Source of the DNA: an uncultured Candidatus Melainabacteria bacterium | GTDB lineage: Bacteria > Cyanobacteriota > Vampirovibrionia > Gastranaerophilales > Gastranaerophilaceae | Assembly: GCA_934667125.1 (NCBI GenBank) | Contig: CAKULF010000001.1 | Location: 558,001-622,000 of the forward strand | Direction of reading: 5' to 3' | DNA length: 64,000 bases | In this document: one piece after another, positions 1-7,679 of the stretch | Layout of the letters: every line of letters starts with the position of its first letter | Position numbering within the stretch: position 1 is the stretch's first letter | The notes under the pieces: generated by a model | Database searches by the model: none | Told to the model about the DNA's origin: nothing | What the model saw: only the letters and a program-made list of their open reading frames with translations | Translations under genes and position numbers: made by a program

Positions 1-657
1 ACTTCGATTTTGCTTCCTGTAGCATTTAACAACGTTCCAAATGAAAACATCATGAAATTTAAAAAAGGAAATGCAACACTGGCAAAAGTGATAAATGAAC
101 TCGTGACGAGCGGAGAATACTATAAAGAGGGGGATTTGGGCAAAGACAAAAACGGTAATTGGGTTGATAGCACAACTTATTTTTTAAAAACTTTTTCAGA
201 TTTGTTAACCATTAAAGAAACTGTTTTGCCGCAAGAAAATAAAGGCGATTATATAATTAACCATGAATACGCTAACGGTTTAGATATAAATATGCTGGAT
301 AAACTTTGCGCCACAAAGCAAAAACAAATGACAAGCTACATCAAAACAATTGATAACATTTATTATTACCAAGAAGAGGATAGAAACACGTTTGGGGCAG
401 ATTGGGTGTGGTTTGGCGATTTTAGAAACCCGTTTTACGTTCCTTGGGACGATAAAGTTACATACAAAAGCTGCGTTGATAAACCAACAAAACAAGAACA
501 GGACGATTGCGTTTTGGAGCATTCTAAAAGCGGTTTTTACTTAACATATAATATTTTTTGTATGGATATTGATGGAATTAATCAGGGCGAAGACCCGTTT
601 GGATATGGAATTCGGATTGATGGGAAAATTATTTTAGGTAATCGTGCGCAAGAGTGA
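1..657 (+). CDS. Type IV pilin / pseudopilin-like protein, C-terminal part (5' end off window)
   Basis: The reading frame is open from the first base of the window, so the true start and the expected prepilin N-terminus lie upstream. What remains is a soluble, globular domain of about 215 residues with no membrane segment. Its end contains a CMDIDG-(N/Q)-G-x-DPFGYGI stretch, which resembles the D-x-N-G-x-x-G-x-D-x-F motif at the C-terminus of pseudopilins and pilin-like proteins. Pilin identity is inference from this motif; without the N-terminal GFxxxE cleavage region it cannot be confirmed. The gene ends just before a repeat-rich intergenic region. Two Cys near residues 155 and 167 could form a disulfide. 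Confidence 0.45.
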   Translation, partial: TSILLPVAFNNVPNENIMKFKKGNATLAKVINELVTSGEYYKEGDLGKDKNGNWVDSTTYFLKTFSDLLTIKETVLPQENKGDYIINHEYANGLDINMLDKLCATKQKQMTSYIKTIDNIYYYQEEDRNTFGADWVWFGDFRNPFYVPWDDKVTYKSCVDKPTKQEQDDCVLEHSKSGFYLTYNIFCMDIDGINQGEDPFGYGIRIDGKIILGNRAQE

Positions 658-688
658 CTTGAAAAAAGCATTCAAGATAAGGGGTGAT

Positions 689-988
689 TGTCGGATTAGT
701 AAATCCGACCTACTTGGCTTATGGATTAATAAATTTAACCCGTATGGCGCAAATCCGTCACCCTGAACAGCATTTCAGGGTCTTCAAATCTAAAGAATAA
801 GGAAAAATTTTATGAAATTCAAATAATTACCAGCAGAATAAAACTAGCTATCAAAGAATTAGCTATTTTTAATTTTTGTTTAATGCCAACAACTTTAAGA
901 CCCTGAAACTAGTTCAGGGTGACACTTCGGAGGGGACGATGAGGTATTCAAAGGTTAAAAAACGTAGGTCGGATTTACTAATCCGACA
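689..988. repeat. Mirror-nested inverted repeats (two hairpin types)
   Basis: A 25-base hairpin sequence at 689-713 (core GTCGGATT-AGT-AAATCCGAC, then CTAC) recurs exactly inverted at 964-988. Nested inside, a second hairpin family at 757-784 (GTCACCCTGAA...TTCAGGGTCTT) recurs inverted at 897-923 with only the loop changed. Each element is itself an imperfect palindrome, and the pairs could also fold into one long cruciform or RNA stem. The layout resembles REP/REPIN-type intergenic palindromes. Apart from the tiny ORF that follows and a weak terminator-like hairpin, I see no gene in 658-1015. Confidence 0.75.
845..870 (+). terminator. Weak terminator-like hairpin in the repeat region
   Basis: TAGCTA at 845-850 pairs with TAGCTA at 860-865 around a 9-base loop and is followed by a T-rich run. 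The stem is only 6 bp. It lies at the centre of the nested repeats and could terminate plus-strand transcripts from the pilin-like gene. Confidence 0.3.
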
Positions 989-1015
989 GCCAATTTTAAA
1001 AATAAGGAAAAATTT

Positions 1016-1150
1016 ATGAAAAAAGAAGAAAAAATAGTTATAATTTGTTTTTTAATTATGTTTTTTAGTATGTTAATTTCATACATCTACACTTGCAACA
1101 AACTAAAACCCGAAAGTGCAAAATTTAGAATAGAAAAAATTTTAAAATAG
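1016..1150 (+). CDS. Small single-pass membrane protein, 44 residues
   Basis: An ATG with AAGGA about 8 bases upstream opens a 44-codon frame ending in TAG at 1148-1150. The peptide has a Lys/Glu-rich N-terminus (MKKEEK), a hydrophobic stretch at about residues 7-26, and a short basic tail with one Cys. That is the usual architecture of a small inner-membrane protein with a cytoplasmic N-terminus. It is convergent with the next gene, whose stop codon abuts it at 1151. I recognise no family. A good ribosome site and a coherent hydrophobic profile argue for a real gene; the short length limits confidence. Confidence 0.5.
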   Translation: MKKEEKIVIICFLIMFFSMLISYIYTCNKLKPESAKFRIEKILK

Positions 1151-1933
1151 CTATTTATTCCCCATAACCATTTCGGGAAATTGCCTTGCAATAACCTCGC
1201 CCCAGCATTTTGCTTCTTCAGGGCTAAAATATCTATTTTCATCTGCGCAAATTTTAATTTTTGTCTTAATCGTATAATTGTCCAATTTGAAATTTATTCT
1301 TTTCAGCAAAGGAAGAGATTTTCTAAATACTTTTGTTGCTTCTTCAATCGCCGCTTCTTTATCTTTTTCATAATACATTATTTTATACTGTTCGATGGCT
1401 TCTCTTGCTGACATTGCCTTTCCAAGCCAAGCGTCAAGAACAACACATTCTTTATATTCATCAAAAAAACTATGAACCGCTACATGGTCACTAGCTCTTT
1501 TATAAGTAAAAACTGTTTTGTCATTTTTATCTAAAAAATCAACTTGTATTGCAGGATAAGCACAATTCGATTTGTTATAACCGTTTGCATATAGCGTTGC
1601 AAGGGATAAATACGCATATTCGGCGCAATTTGCGGCTTTAAATCTTTCGATTTTAGTTACTTGCTCTTCAAATATCGGATTTTTTGGCGACAATCTGCCA
1701 TCTTCTCGAATATAATCTAAGACATCATCAAGCCTTCTTAAGCTTCTTTTCCATTTTTCATCTTCTTCTTTGTTGGCTGGTTTATAAGGTCTTTTCCAAT
1801 TTTCTAAAATATTAGACAAACTCACAGCAGGATAATTATTTCTCACTTGGCGCACAATATCATCCGCCTTTCGAGTTGAGGCACGTTTTTGAAAAGATGG
1901 CTTATAGTTATTATAATTCGATAAGATTTTCAT
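1151..1933 (-). CDS. Papain/transglutaminase-like Cys-His-Asp protein, paralogue A
   Basis: A 260-residue protein with no signal peptide. The N-terminus carries a short tag ending KPSFQKR, like several other proteins in this window. The central part has NCAEYA near residue 102, SDHVAVH near 149 and VVLDAWLGK near 167. This Cys...His...Asp order and spacing is what papain-fold or transglutaminase-like hydrolases show; an Asp-x-Trp segment is also common in effector-type members. All three residues are conserved in the adjacent paralogue. Function is inference: it may be a cysteine protease, acyltransferase or deamidase. It lies 3 bases downstream of paralogue B on the same strand, so the two are probably co-transcribed. 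It could instead be a non-catalytic relative. Confidence 0.6.
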   Translation of the reverse strand: MKILSNYNNYKPSFQKRASTRKADDIVRQVRNNYPAVSLSNILENWKRPYKPANKEEDEKWKRSLRRLDDVLDYIREDGRLSPKNPIFEEQVTKIERFKAANCAEYAYLSLATLYANGYNKSNCAYPAIQVDFLDKNDKTVFTYKRASDHVAVHSFFDEYKECVVLDAWLGKAMSAREAIEQYKIMYYEKDKEAAIEEATKVFRKSLPLLKRINFKLDNYTIKTKIKICADENRYFSPEEAKCWGEVIARQFPEMVMGNK

Positions 1934-1936
1934 AGT

Positions 1937-2730
1937 CTAATAATTCTCCATAATTAATTTTGGATATTTTTCAGCTAATGCCTTGCCTAAGCAGGCTGCT
2001 TCATCGTTTGGAAATTCTAAATCCTTAATTGAAACCAAACAAAATCTTGTTTTAAATTTGCACTCATCCATAAAAGAAAGAAATTGAGGAACAGACGGAA
2101 AATCCCTTAAAAACTTTTGTTTCGCTTCAATTTTAGCTTGCTGTTTACCTTTTTCATAAAACAATCGTTTATATTCTTCTTTAGCTTCTTCAACAGACAT
2201 CGCCTTTCCAAGCCAAGTATCCAAAATTATATTCTTTTTTGTATTATTATTTGGGTTTTTTATTTTCGCATTTACAACCAAATGGTCGCAAGTTTGATAA
2301 TGAGTGAAAATTTCTTTATCGTTTTTATCTAAAATTTTAACTTCTATTGCGGGCATGCAAAAATTAGCGGACGTATATCCGTTTGCAAACAATGTTGCAA
2401 GAGTTAAATTGCAATATTCAGCACAATTGCCGGTTTTTAAATCTTTTGCTTTTTCAATCGTTTCATCAAAAATAGGATTATTAGGGCTTAATTGTCCGTT
2501 TGAGCGCATAATTTTAATAGTTTCACCCAATTTTTTAAACACTTTAATCAATTTTTCATAGTTTTGCTTAGTTTTTAAGTTCTCAAATATCATCCAAAAA
2601 TCAACAGCATAACTTGGACTTGTCATAGGAAAATTGTTTCTAGTGTGGCGCACGATATCATCTGCTTTTTAGTGCAGTATTGCTTTTGAAAAGATGGATT
2701 ATGACGAGTGTGATTTAAGGAAATTTGCAT
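1937..2730 (-). pseudogene. Papain/transglutaminase-like paralogue B, frameshifted near the N-terminus
   Basis: This is a tandem paralogue of the downstream gene. It shares GNCAEY, CDHLVV and IILDTWLGKAMSV segments, so the putative Cys-His-Asp set is intact. The uninterrupted frame begins only at a GTG at 2653, inside a conserved region. An ATG at 2730 in another frame encodes MQISLNHTRHNPSFQKQ, which clearly matches the start of paralogue A (MKIL...KPSFQKR). Joining the two needs one extra base (or a -1 slip) in the A-run just before the AD-D-I-V-R segment. I therefore read it as a gene with a one-base deletion; sequencing error or recent decay are both possible. A product made from the GTG start would keep the catalytic-like core. 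Confidence 0.6.
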
Positions 2731-2858
2731 ATTTTAGTAAGTGTTATGAAAGAAAATTTTTGCTATTATGGTTGTTTTGTTTTATAGATATGAAAAACTA
2801 GGTAATTATTGTAATACATTCATCGCAAAATATAAGTATATTTGCAAAGATAATAATA

Positions 2859-2880
2859 AAAGCGCCCGATTAGGCGCTTT
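2859..2880 (-). terminator. Intrinsic terminator
   Basis: AAAGCGCC at 2859-2866 pairs perfectly with GGCGCTTT at 2873-2880 around a 6-base loop. Read on the minus strand it is followed by TTTTATTATTATT. It lies just downstream of the minus-strand ORF at 2903-3151. Confidence 0.75.
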
Positions 2881-2902
2881 AACATCATATTTAATATTAT
2901 TA

Positions 2903-3151
2903 CTATTCTTCTAACAATGCGCTATCAATTTCGCCAAACAATCCGCCTTTTATAGTCATAGATGAAACGCTATTTGCTTCAACACTTCCGTTTATAACAT
3001 TCTTTTTCATAAATGTTGCTTTAGGTTGTACATAAGGATTACCCTCAACTCGCCATATTTCATCAATACAGTGCCAATTTATCGGATAATTTCTGCGTAT
3101 AAATTTACAAAACACACCCCCAAGCCCGATACGAACATCAAGCCCAAACAT
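2903..3151 (-). CDS. Unknown 82-residue protein, possible gene fragment
   Basis: An open frame of 82 codons followed by a clear terminator. Upstream of the ATG the frame stays open for only 11 more codons to a TAA, and no good ribosome site precedes the ATG. The product has no signal peptide and no motif I recognise. Its C-terminal half (VINGSVEANSVSSMTIKGG) is rich in short beta-like repeats, which could be the tail of a beta-structured protein. It lies between tag and the terminator. Either a small unknown gene or the 3' remnant of a degraded one. Confidence 0.35.
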   Translation of the reverse strand: MFGLDVRIGLGGVFCKFIRRNYPINWHCIDEIWRVEGNPYVQPKATFMKKNVINGSVEANSVSSMTIKGGLFGEIDSALLEE

Positions 3152-3195
3152 TCCAAGGATAAGAGGTAACAGGTTTGATTTGTATTAAAAAAATA

Positions 3196-3822
3196 TTACT
3201 TATCCCCAAAGAATGAAACATCTTTTTCTAAATATCTTTTCTTTTTTATTGTCGGATAGTTTAAATTTATAAAATCATATCTTGGGCAATTTTTATCGTG
3301 GTCATTGATTATTCCTGCGGCTTGCAGATGGGAATAAACGGTTATTGTGCCTAAAAATTTAAAACCTCTCTTTTTTAAATCTTTTGCAATTTTATCCGAT
3401 AAGCCATTACTAGCTGGAATATAGCCAAGTTCGTGTTTATCATAAAGAATTGTTTTATTATCGGAATAATTCCATAAATAATTGCAAAAACTATCAAATT
3501 CCACTCTTATTTTTTGAAAACATTTTGCATTATTTATTATTGCTTCAATTTTACGTTTTGATTTAATCATACAAGGCGTTTTAAAGATTCTTTCAATATC
3601 GTTTTCATCATAATTTGCGATTAAATCATATTCAAAATTATCAAAACAATTCCTAAAAACTTCTCTTTTATTTATAATCATATTCCAATTAAGACCGCAT
3701 TGCATAACTTCCATCATCAAATATTCAAATTGCGTCCTATCGTCATACACAGGAACACCCCACTCGTTATCGTGGTATTTTTTATTAATTTCAGATGTAG
3801 AACCCCAATTGCAATATGTCAT
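3196..3822 (-). CDS. tag: DNA-3-methyladenine glycosylase I
   Basis: Removes 3-methyladenine from alkylated DNA as the first step of base excision repair. The 208-residue protein begins MTYCNWG and continues YHDNEWGVPVYDD, the hallmark start of the Tag family. The predicted zinc ligands are visible: Cys4, His17, and the His and Cys of NDHDKNCPRY near the C-terminus. Family length is about 185-195, so it is full length with a short basic tail. The start ATG is the only one that keeps the conserved N-terminus. It lies between tRNA-Asp (upstream) and the small unknown ORF, as a single gene. Confidence 0.93.
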   Translation of the reverse strand: MTYCNWGSTSEINKKYHDNEWGVPVYDDRTQFEYLMMEVMQCGLNWNMIINKREVFRNCFDNFEYDLIANYDENDIERIFKTPCMIKSKRKIEAIINNAKCFQKIRVEFDSFCNYLWNYSDNKTILYDKHELGYIPASNGLSDKIAKDLKKRGFKFLGTITVYSHLQAAGIINDHDKNCPRYDFINLNYPTIKKKRYLEKDVSFFGDK

Positions 3823-3840
3823 AGGTTTATTTTAGCATGA

Positions 3841-3870
3841 AAAAAAGAGCCTTATAAAAGACTCTTTTTA
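3841..3870 (-). terminator. Intrinsic terminator after tRNA-Asp
   Basis: AAAAAGAG and CTCTTTTT form a stem with one C-A mismatch, an inner CTT/AAG step and an ATAA loop. On the minus strand it is followed by a T-run. It lies directly 3' of the tRNA gene, between it and tag. Confidence 0.7.
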
Positions 3871-3888
3871 TGAAATATTTATAAAATA

Positions 3889-3966
3889 TGGCGGGAACGA
3901 CGGGGCTCGAACCCGCGACCTCTTGCGTGACAGGCAAGCGCTCTAACCAAACTGAGCTACGCTCCC
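3889..3966 (-). tRNA. tRNA-Asp (GTC)
   Basis: The reverse strand reads GGGAGCG...CGTTCCC-G-CCA. The acceptor stem pairs (one G-T), the D-arm is GCTC/GAGC, the anticodon stem CTTGC/GCAAG encloses loop CTGTCAC with anticodon GTC, and the T-arm has GTTCGAG. The 3' CCA is encoded. Length is 78 bases including CCA. A terminator follows on the same strand, and rpmA lies just upstream. Confidence 0.96.
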
Positions 3967-4038
3967 ATCCATATTTAATTTTCAATTTGCTTTGTGCTTA
4001 CTTATCTTACAATAAACAAAATTAAATGTCCAGTAAAA

Positions 4039-4293
4039 TTATTGAGCGTAAACACTAACTTGTTTTCTTGTTCTTCTGTATGGTTCAAATTTAACCACGC
4101 CGTCGATTAAAGCAAACAAAGTATCATCTTTACCGATACCTACATTGTTTCCTGGGTGAAATTTAGTTCCTTTTTGTCTAACTAGAATGTTTCCAGCTAC
4201 AACTTGTTCATTAGCGTATTTTTTAACGCCTAATCTCTTGCTTTCACTATCACGACCGTTCTTTGATGAACCTACGCCCTTCTTATGTGCCAT
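4039..4293 (-). CDS. rpmA: 50S ribosomal protein L27
   Basis: An 84-residue component of the large ribosomal subunit near the peptidyl transferase centre. It starts MAHKKGVGSSKNGRDS, the unprocessed L27 N-terminus with no Firmicutes-type cleavable extension, and contains the family motif GNILVRQKGTKFHPG. Two bases separate it from the upstream rplU stop codon, giving the common rplU-rpmA operon. The transcript probably runs on towards tRNA-Asp. Confidence 0.98.
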   Translation of the reverse strand: MAHKKGVGSSKNGRDSESKRLGVKKYANEQVVAGNILVRQKGTKFHPGNNVGIGKDDTLFALIDGVVKFEPYRRTRKQVSVYAQ

Positions 4294-4295
4294 TG

Positions 4296-4649
4296 TTATT
4301 CTTCTCCTGTAGTTTCTTCGCTCTTAGCAGATTTTGCTTTTGTATTGATTTTGTTAACCATTACACGAGTGAATTGTTGTCTGTGCCCTTGTTTTACTCT
4401 TGTGCCCTTTTTAGGACGTTGTTTGTAAACAATTACTTTTTTAGCTTTGTCATTTTTAACAACGGTACCGTCAACAGTAGCAGAAGCTACATAAGGGGTT
4501 CCAACTTTTGATTTTTTACCGTTAACAAGCATTACAACTTTGTCAAAAGTAACTTTATCATCTGCTTGTGCGTCCAACAATTCGATATCTACATATCTGC
4601 CTTCTTCAAGTTTGTATTGTTTTCCGCCTGTTTCAACTATTGCGTACAT
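4296..4649 (-). CDS. rplU: 50S ribosomal protein L21
   Basis: A 117-residue large-subunit protein. It starts MYAIVETGGKQYKLEEG, and the core RPKKGTRVKQGHRQQFTRVMV is the L21 signature. The C-terminus has a charged tail of about a dozen residues beyond the usual 103-105 (Lys/Ser/Glu rich). AAAGG precedes the ATG. The 5' untranslated region holds a strong two-part hairpin, listed separately, which may regulate this operon. Confidence 0.97.
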   Translation of the reverse strand: MYAIVETGGKQYKLEEGRYVDIELLDAQADDKVTFDKVVMLVNGKKSKVGTPYVASATVDGTVVKNDKAKKVIVYKQRPKKGTRVKQGHRQQFTRVMVNKINTKAKSAKSEETTGEE

Positions 4650-4670
4650 TGTGTATCCTTTCTTTTAAGG

Positions 4671-4714
4671 GATCGTAGATTGAACTAGTTACTTTCAATC
4701 ATTTTGACACGATC
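4671..4714 (-). promoter_or_regulatory. Hairpin in the rplU 5' leader (candidate ribosomal leader)
   Basis: GATCGT (4671-4676) pairs with ACGATC (4709-4714), and inside it GATTGAA (4678-4684) pairs with TTCAATC (4694-4700). The structure lies 21 bases upstream of the rplU start codon. Autoregulatory leaders of L21 operons are known in other bacteria; similarity to them is not shown here, only position and structure. Confidence 0.5.
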
Positions 4715-4777
4715 AACCTATCTGCATTGTCTAATATATCTAAGACAAAAGGAAGTGTCAAGAATATGTTTACAAAA

Positions 4778-5461
4778 TTAAATATTTTCTTCTTCAGCCG
4801 GTTCAAAATAACAAAAATCTAAATAGTTTGAATCGATTGGACGAGTGCCTTTTTGACCGTCATGGTTTTCGTAATGGTCGCCAAAAGCTTTTACTATTTT
4901 TTTGCCATCTTTATATTCTTGTGTAAATGCCTCTTTTAGGGGCATATCAAGCTGTGTGCCTTTTTTAACGTGGTATTTTATAGGGGTAACATTTCTTATT
5001 TCGCCATTTTTAATTTCAAAAAGCTCGCCCCTTGGCGTTTGGCTAAAATCATCCTCGCCGAGCCTTGTATATATAGCGTTTAGAGAATTTTCTCCATTAT
5101 TACTTTTCTTGCAACAATGTACTATAGCAACAGGTTCATCGCCCTCCATTTTAAATGTTTCAGACAAAAATGATTTATTATCTTTATCAGATTTAATTCT
5201 ATAGGTATTTTTAAAATATATTTGCCACTCGTCGTTTGATAATTCGCTTCCGTAAGTGACCGAATTTCCGCTTTTATCAACATATCTGTCAACTTTTTTA
5301 GTTCCATCAGAAGAAAGGAATTCTTGATGTGCAACGTCACCCTTACAGCATCTTACCTCATCACAGCCTCTTATACTATATAAACTGGAATGATGAACTT
5401 CTGCTCCTTTTTTAACAAGATTTCGATACGCAGGATGTGCTATAGAGATGATTTCAGTCAT
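4778..5461 (-). CDS. Unknown cytoplasmic protein with Cys pairs
   Basis: A 227-residue protein with no signal peptide or membrane segment, started at an ATG preceded by GAAGG. It contains RGCDEVRCCKGD near residues 32-41 and a HCCKK segment near 115, so five Cys fall in two clusters that could bind metal or form disulfides. The rest is charged and soluble. It is a single gene, divergent from the membrane protein/AAA+ cluster at 5615. I do not recognise the family. The Cys clusters are observation; metal binding is a guess. Confidence 0.6.
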   Translation of the reverse strand: MTEIISIAHPAYRNLVKKGAEVHHSSLYSIRGCDEVRCCKGDVAHQEFLSSDGTKKVDRYVDKSGNSVTYGSELSNDEWQIYFKNTYRIKSDKDNKSFLSETFKMEGDEPVAIVHCCKKSNNGENSLNAIYTRLGEDDFSQTPRGELFEIKNGEIRNVTPIKYHVKKGTQLDMPLKEAFTQEYKDGKKIVKAFGDHYENHDGQKGTRPIDSNYLDFCYFEPAEEENI

Positions 5462-5614
5462 ATTTTGCCTTCTTAAAAAAAATATACAAACTTTTTAAAA
5501 CAATAAATAAAAAATATTGATAAAATTAAATTTTATCTTTACTAAACTTAACAAAAAATTAAACTAGCAAAAAAAATTATTTTGATGTTTTATAGTATTA
5601 GCGAGAAAAAAGAT

Positions 5615-6316
5615 ATGGCAGTAGAAAACAAAACATTTAACGGCTTTAAGCCTTACACATACTATAAAAACAGCGATTTAAAAGTTAACAACAAAGATAA
5701 TAAAGATGTTAAAAAGCAACAGCTTAAATCCGTATTGGGCGCAGCAGCAGGCGTTGGCGCAGCACTTGTTATTTCAAAAGGGATTTATAAGCATGACTTT
5801 TTTAAAGAAGTTCCTGATGATGTTTTAGAAAATTCCAAAGATAAATTAATCAATACAGGAAAAGAAGTTGCCTCAATGCTTACTATGGCAGGGCTTTCCA
5901 ATATTGGAGCAATTATAGCAAATTATAAAACTTTAACACCTGAAGAAAAGAAAACAAAATGGCATGAAGCAGGTTTTCAAATTATGAATACCTCAATTCC
6001 GATGTTGCTTGTAACGGGTGTAAATTTGTTGTGTGACAAGGTTAAAGCTTTAAATAATAAACCTGCTAAAATAATCGCTTCTCTTGCTGCAATGGTGACA
6101 GGAGCAATGATTGCAACAAAAATAACCAACGCAAACAAAAAAGAAACAGAAGAAAAAAGAAAATATACAATAAAAGATTCCGTTGCAAACTTCGATGATA
6201 TCGTTGCAACAATAGTAGTCGGCTTCCCGCAATATAAGAAATTAAACACTATTGCAAAATATCTTCTTCCCCCAATTTATACTTATTGCGGCGCAAGGGC
6301 AGGTGTGAAAGAATAA
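5615..6316 (+). CDS. Multi-pass membrane protein upstream of the AAA+ gene
   Basis: About 233 residues from ATG 5615, chosen because GCGAG lies 9 bases upstream; an ATG at 5585 would add 10 residues but has no ribosome site. The N-terminus NKTFNGFKPYTYY resembles the F-G tag of neighbouring proteins. Hydrophobic segments are seen near residues 38-58, 87-104, 123-142 and 153-170, with a last weaker one near the C-terminus. The C-terminal part (FDDIVATIVVGFPQY) is amphipathic. The stop codon is 2 bases before the AAA+ start, so they are surely co-transcribed. It could anchor or be a substrate of the ATPase. No known family recognised. Confidence 0.65.
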   Translation: MAVENKTFNGFKPYTYYKNSDLKVNNKDNKDVKKQQLKSVLGAAAGVGAALVISKGIYKHDFFKEVPDDVLENSKDKLINTGKEVASMLTMAGLSNIGAIIANYKTLTPEEKKTKWHEAGFQIMNTSIPMLLVTGVNLLCDKVKALNNKPAKIIASLAAMVTGAMIATKITNANKKETEEKRKYTIKDSVANFDDIVATIVVGFPQYKKLNTIAKYLLPPIYTYCGARAGVKE

Positions 6317-6318
6317 AA

Positions 6319-7674
6319 ATGAAATTACAACCGGTTAGATACAATCCCCATTTTGGATATAATAAAAAATTAAGCGAAAAATTAAGAACAGAGTTAAATA
6401 AAGTGCCAAGCAGCGACGTCACAAGGCTAATGAGAAGGCTTGACACCGATTGTTGTGCTGTTGAAGAAGATATAATCAGACTTGAAGGCACTTCTGAACA
6501 AGATATTGATGATAACGAAGAAATTATAAATATGTTATTGTCTTTTCTTATACCGACAAAATTAGCGCTGGCTAAGCTTGCGGATAGATTTTTCCCAAAA
6601 ATAGTTTATTCAAAAACCGAAGCAGATGGATATGACTTAGAGCATGATGCCAGAACGGTTAGCGAGTTCCATCAAGACCAACTTGCATATAATTGGAGAA
6701 ATGTATTATTCAAAAATTTAGAGCAGCAAATTGATAGCTCAACCGCTCAAGTTCCAACTCCTGCTTTAAAAATGGGTTACACAACAGATGTTGATACGCA
6801 AGCTCTGATTAATAAATATGAGCCAAAACCAAACAGCCCAATGAGTTTGGGTGATGTTGTCGGTTTAAGAGATTCAATTGACGATATCAATGATTTAATC
6901 ATCACTCCGCTTGAAAACCCTGAACTGGCGCAAGAAAGACTTGAAGATTATGGAATAGAATTTCCAAATTTTGCAATTTTTTATGGCCCTCCAGGGTGCG
7001 GCAAAACAATGCTAGCAGAAGCAATTGCAAACCAAACGGATTGCCCGATGTATACTATAAGCTTGGCTGAAGTTGGTTCAAAATTTGTAAACGGCACAAC
7101 AGAAAACGTTTCAGCTCTTTTTAAAGCTATAAATTCAATAGCCCAACAAAGCGACAAGCCTGTTATTCTTTTTATAGATGAAATGGACGCTCTGCTTGCA
7201 AAAAGAGAATATTCAAGCGGAACAAATACAGAAGAAAACAAAGTTGTAGACACACTTTTACCTATCTTGCAACAAGCAAAAGACAATAATATCTTAGTTA
7301 TTGGTGCAACAAATATGTTTGACGCTATCGATCCTGCGGTTAAAAGACGTGCGGAACTTAGCTGTTATATTGGTTTGCCGAACGAAGAAGAAATTGTTCA
7401 ACTTCTTAAAAAAAGTCTTTCAAATCGTAAAAAAGCTGAAAATTTACTCAAAAACGATGAAGCTTTAGCATTTTTAGCAGAAAAATTCAAAGGCTATAGC
7501 CCTGATAATATTAATAAAATTTTAAAGAAAGCAGCAAGAATAGCTTCAAGAAAAGATAGGGAAATTTCTCTTGAGGATGTGATTGAAGCCGAAAGAACTT
7601 CAAGTTTTGATAAAATCAATGAACAAGAATATTTATCAGAAAAAATGAAAAATAAAAAACAAATAGGATTTTAA
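6319..7674 (+). CDS. AAA+ ATPase with a lineage-specific N-terminal domain
   Basis: A 451-residue protein. ATG 6319 is chosen because it follows the upstream stop by 2 bases and gives the tag MKLQPVRYNPHFGYNKKL. Residues 1-150 are a helical domain shared with the next gene. Residues 185-440 are an AAA+ module of the FtsH/p97/spastin type: Walker A GPPGCGKT near 222, Walker B LFIDEMDAL near 283, sensor-1 VIGATN near 330, Arg-finger-like KRRAEL near 346, and an alpha-helical lid with sensor-2 region. There is no transmembrane segment and no HExxH protease, so it is not FtsH. It probably remodels or extracts a protein, perhaps the adjacent membrane protein. The substrate is unknown. Confidence 0.85.
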   Translation: MKLQPVRYNPHFGYNKKLSEKLRTELNKVPSSDVTRLMRRLDTDCCAVEEDIIRLEGTSEQDIDDNEEIINMLLSFLIPTKLALAKLADRFFPKIVYSKTEADGYDLEHDARTVSEFHQDQLAYNWRNVLFKNLEQQIDSSTAQVPTPALKMGYTTDVDTQALINKYEPKPNSPMSLGDVVGLRDSIDDINDLIITPLENPELAQERLEDYGIEFPNFAIFYGPPGCGKTMLAEAIANQTDCPMYTISLAEVGSKFVNGTTENVSALFKAINSIAQQSDKPVILFIDEMDALLAKREYSSGTNTEENKVVDTLLPILQQAKDNNILVIGATNMFDAIDPAVKRRAELSCYIGLPNEEEIVQLLKKSLSNRKKAENLLKNDEALAFLAEKFKGYSPDNINKILKKAARIASRKDREISLEDVIEAERTSSFDKINEQEYLSEKMKNKKQIGF

Positions 7675-7679
7675 TCATT

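Noticed and set aside
2640..2730. Programmed -1 frameshift in paralogue B
   Set aside because: The run is T-AAA-AAG, which is not a full X-XXY-YYZ slippery heptamer, and no stem follows closely. A one-base deletion is simpler.
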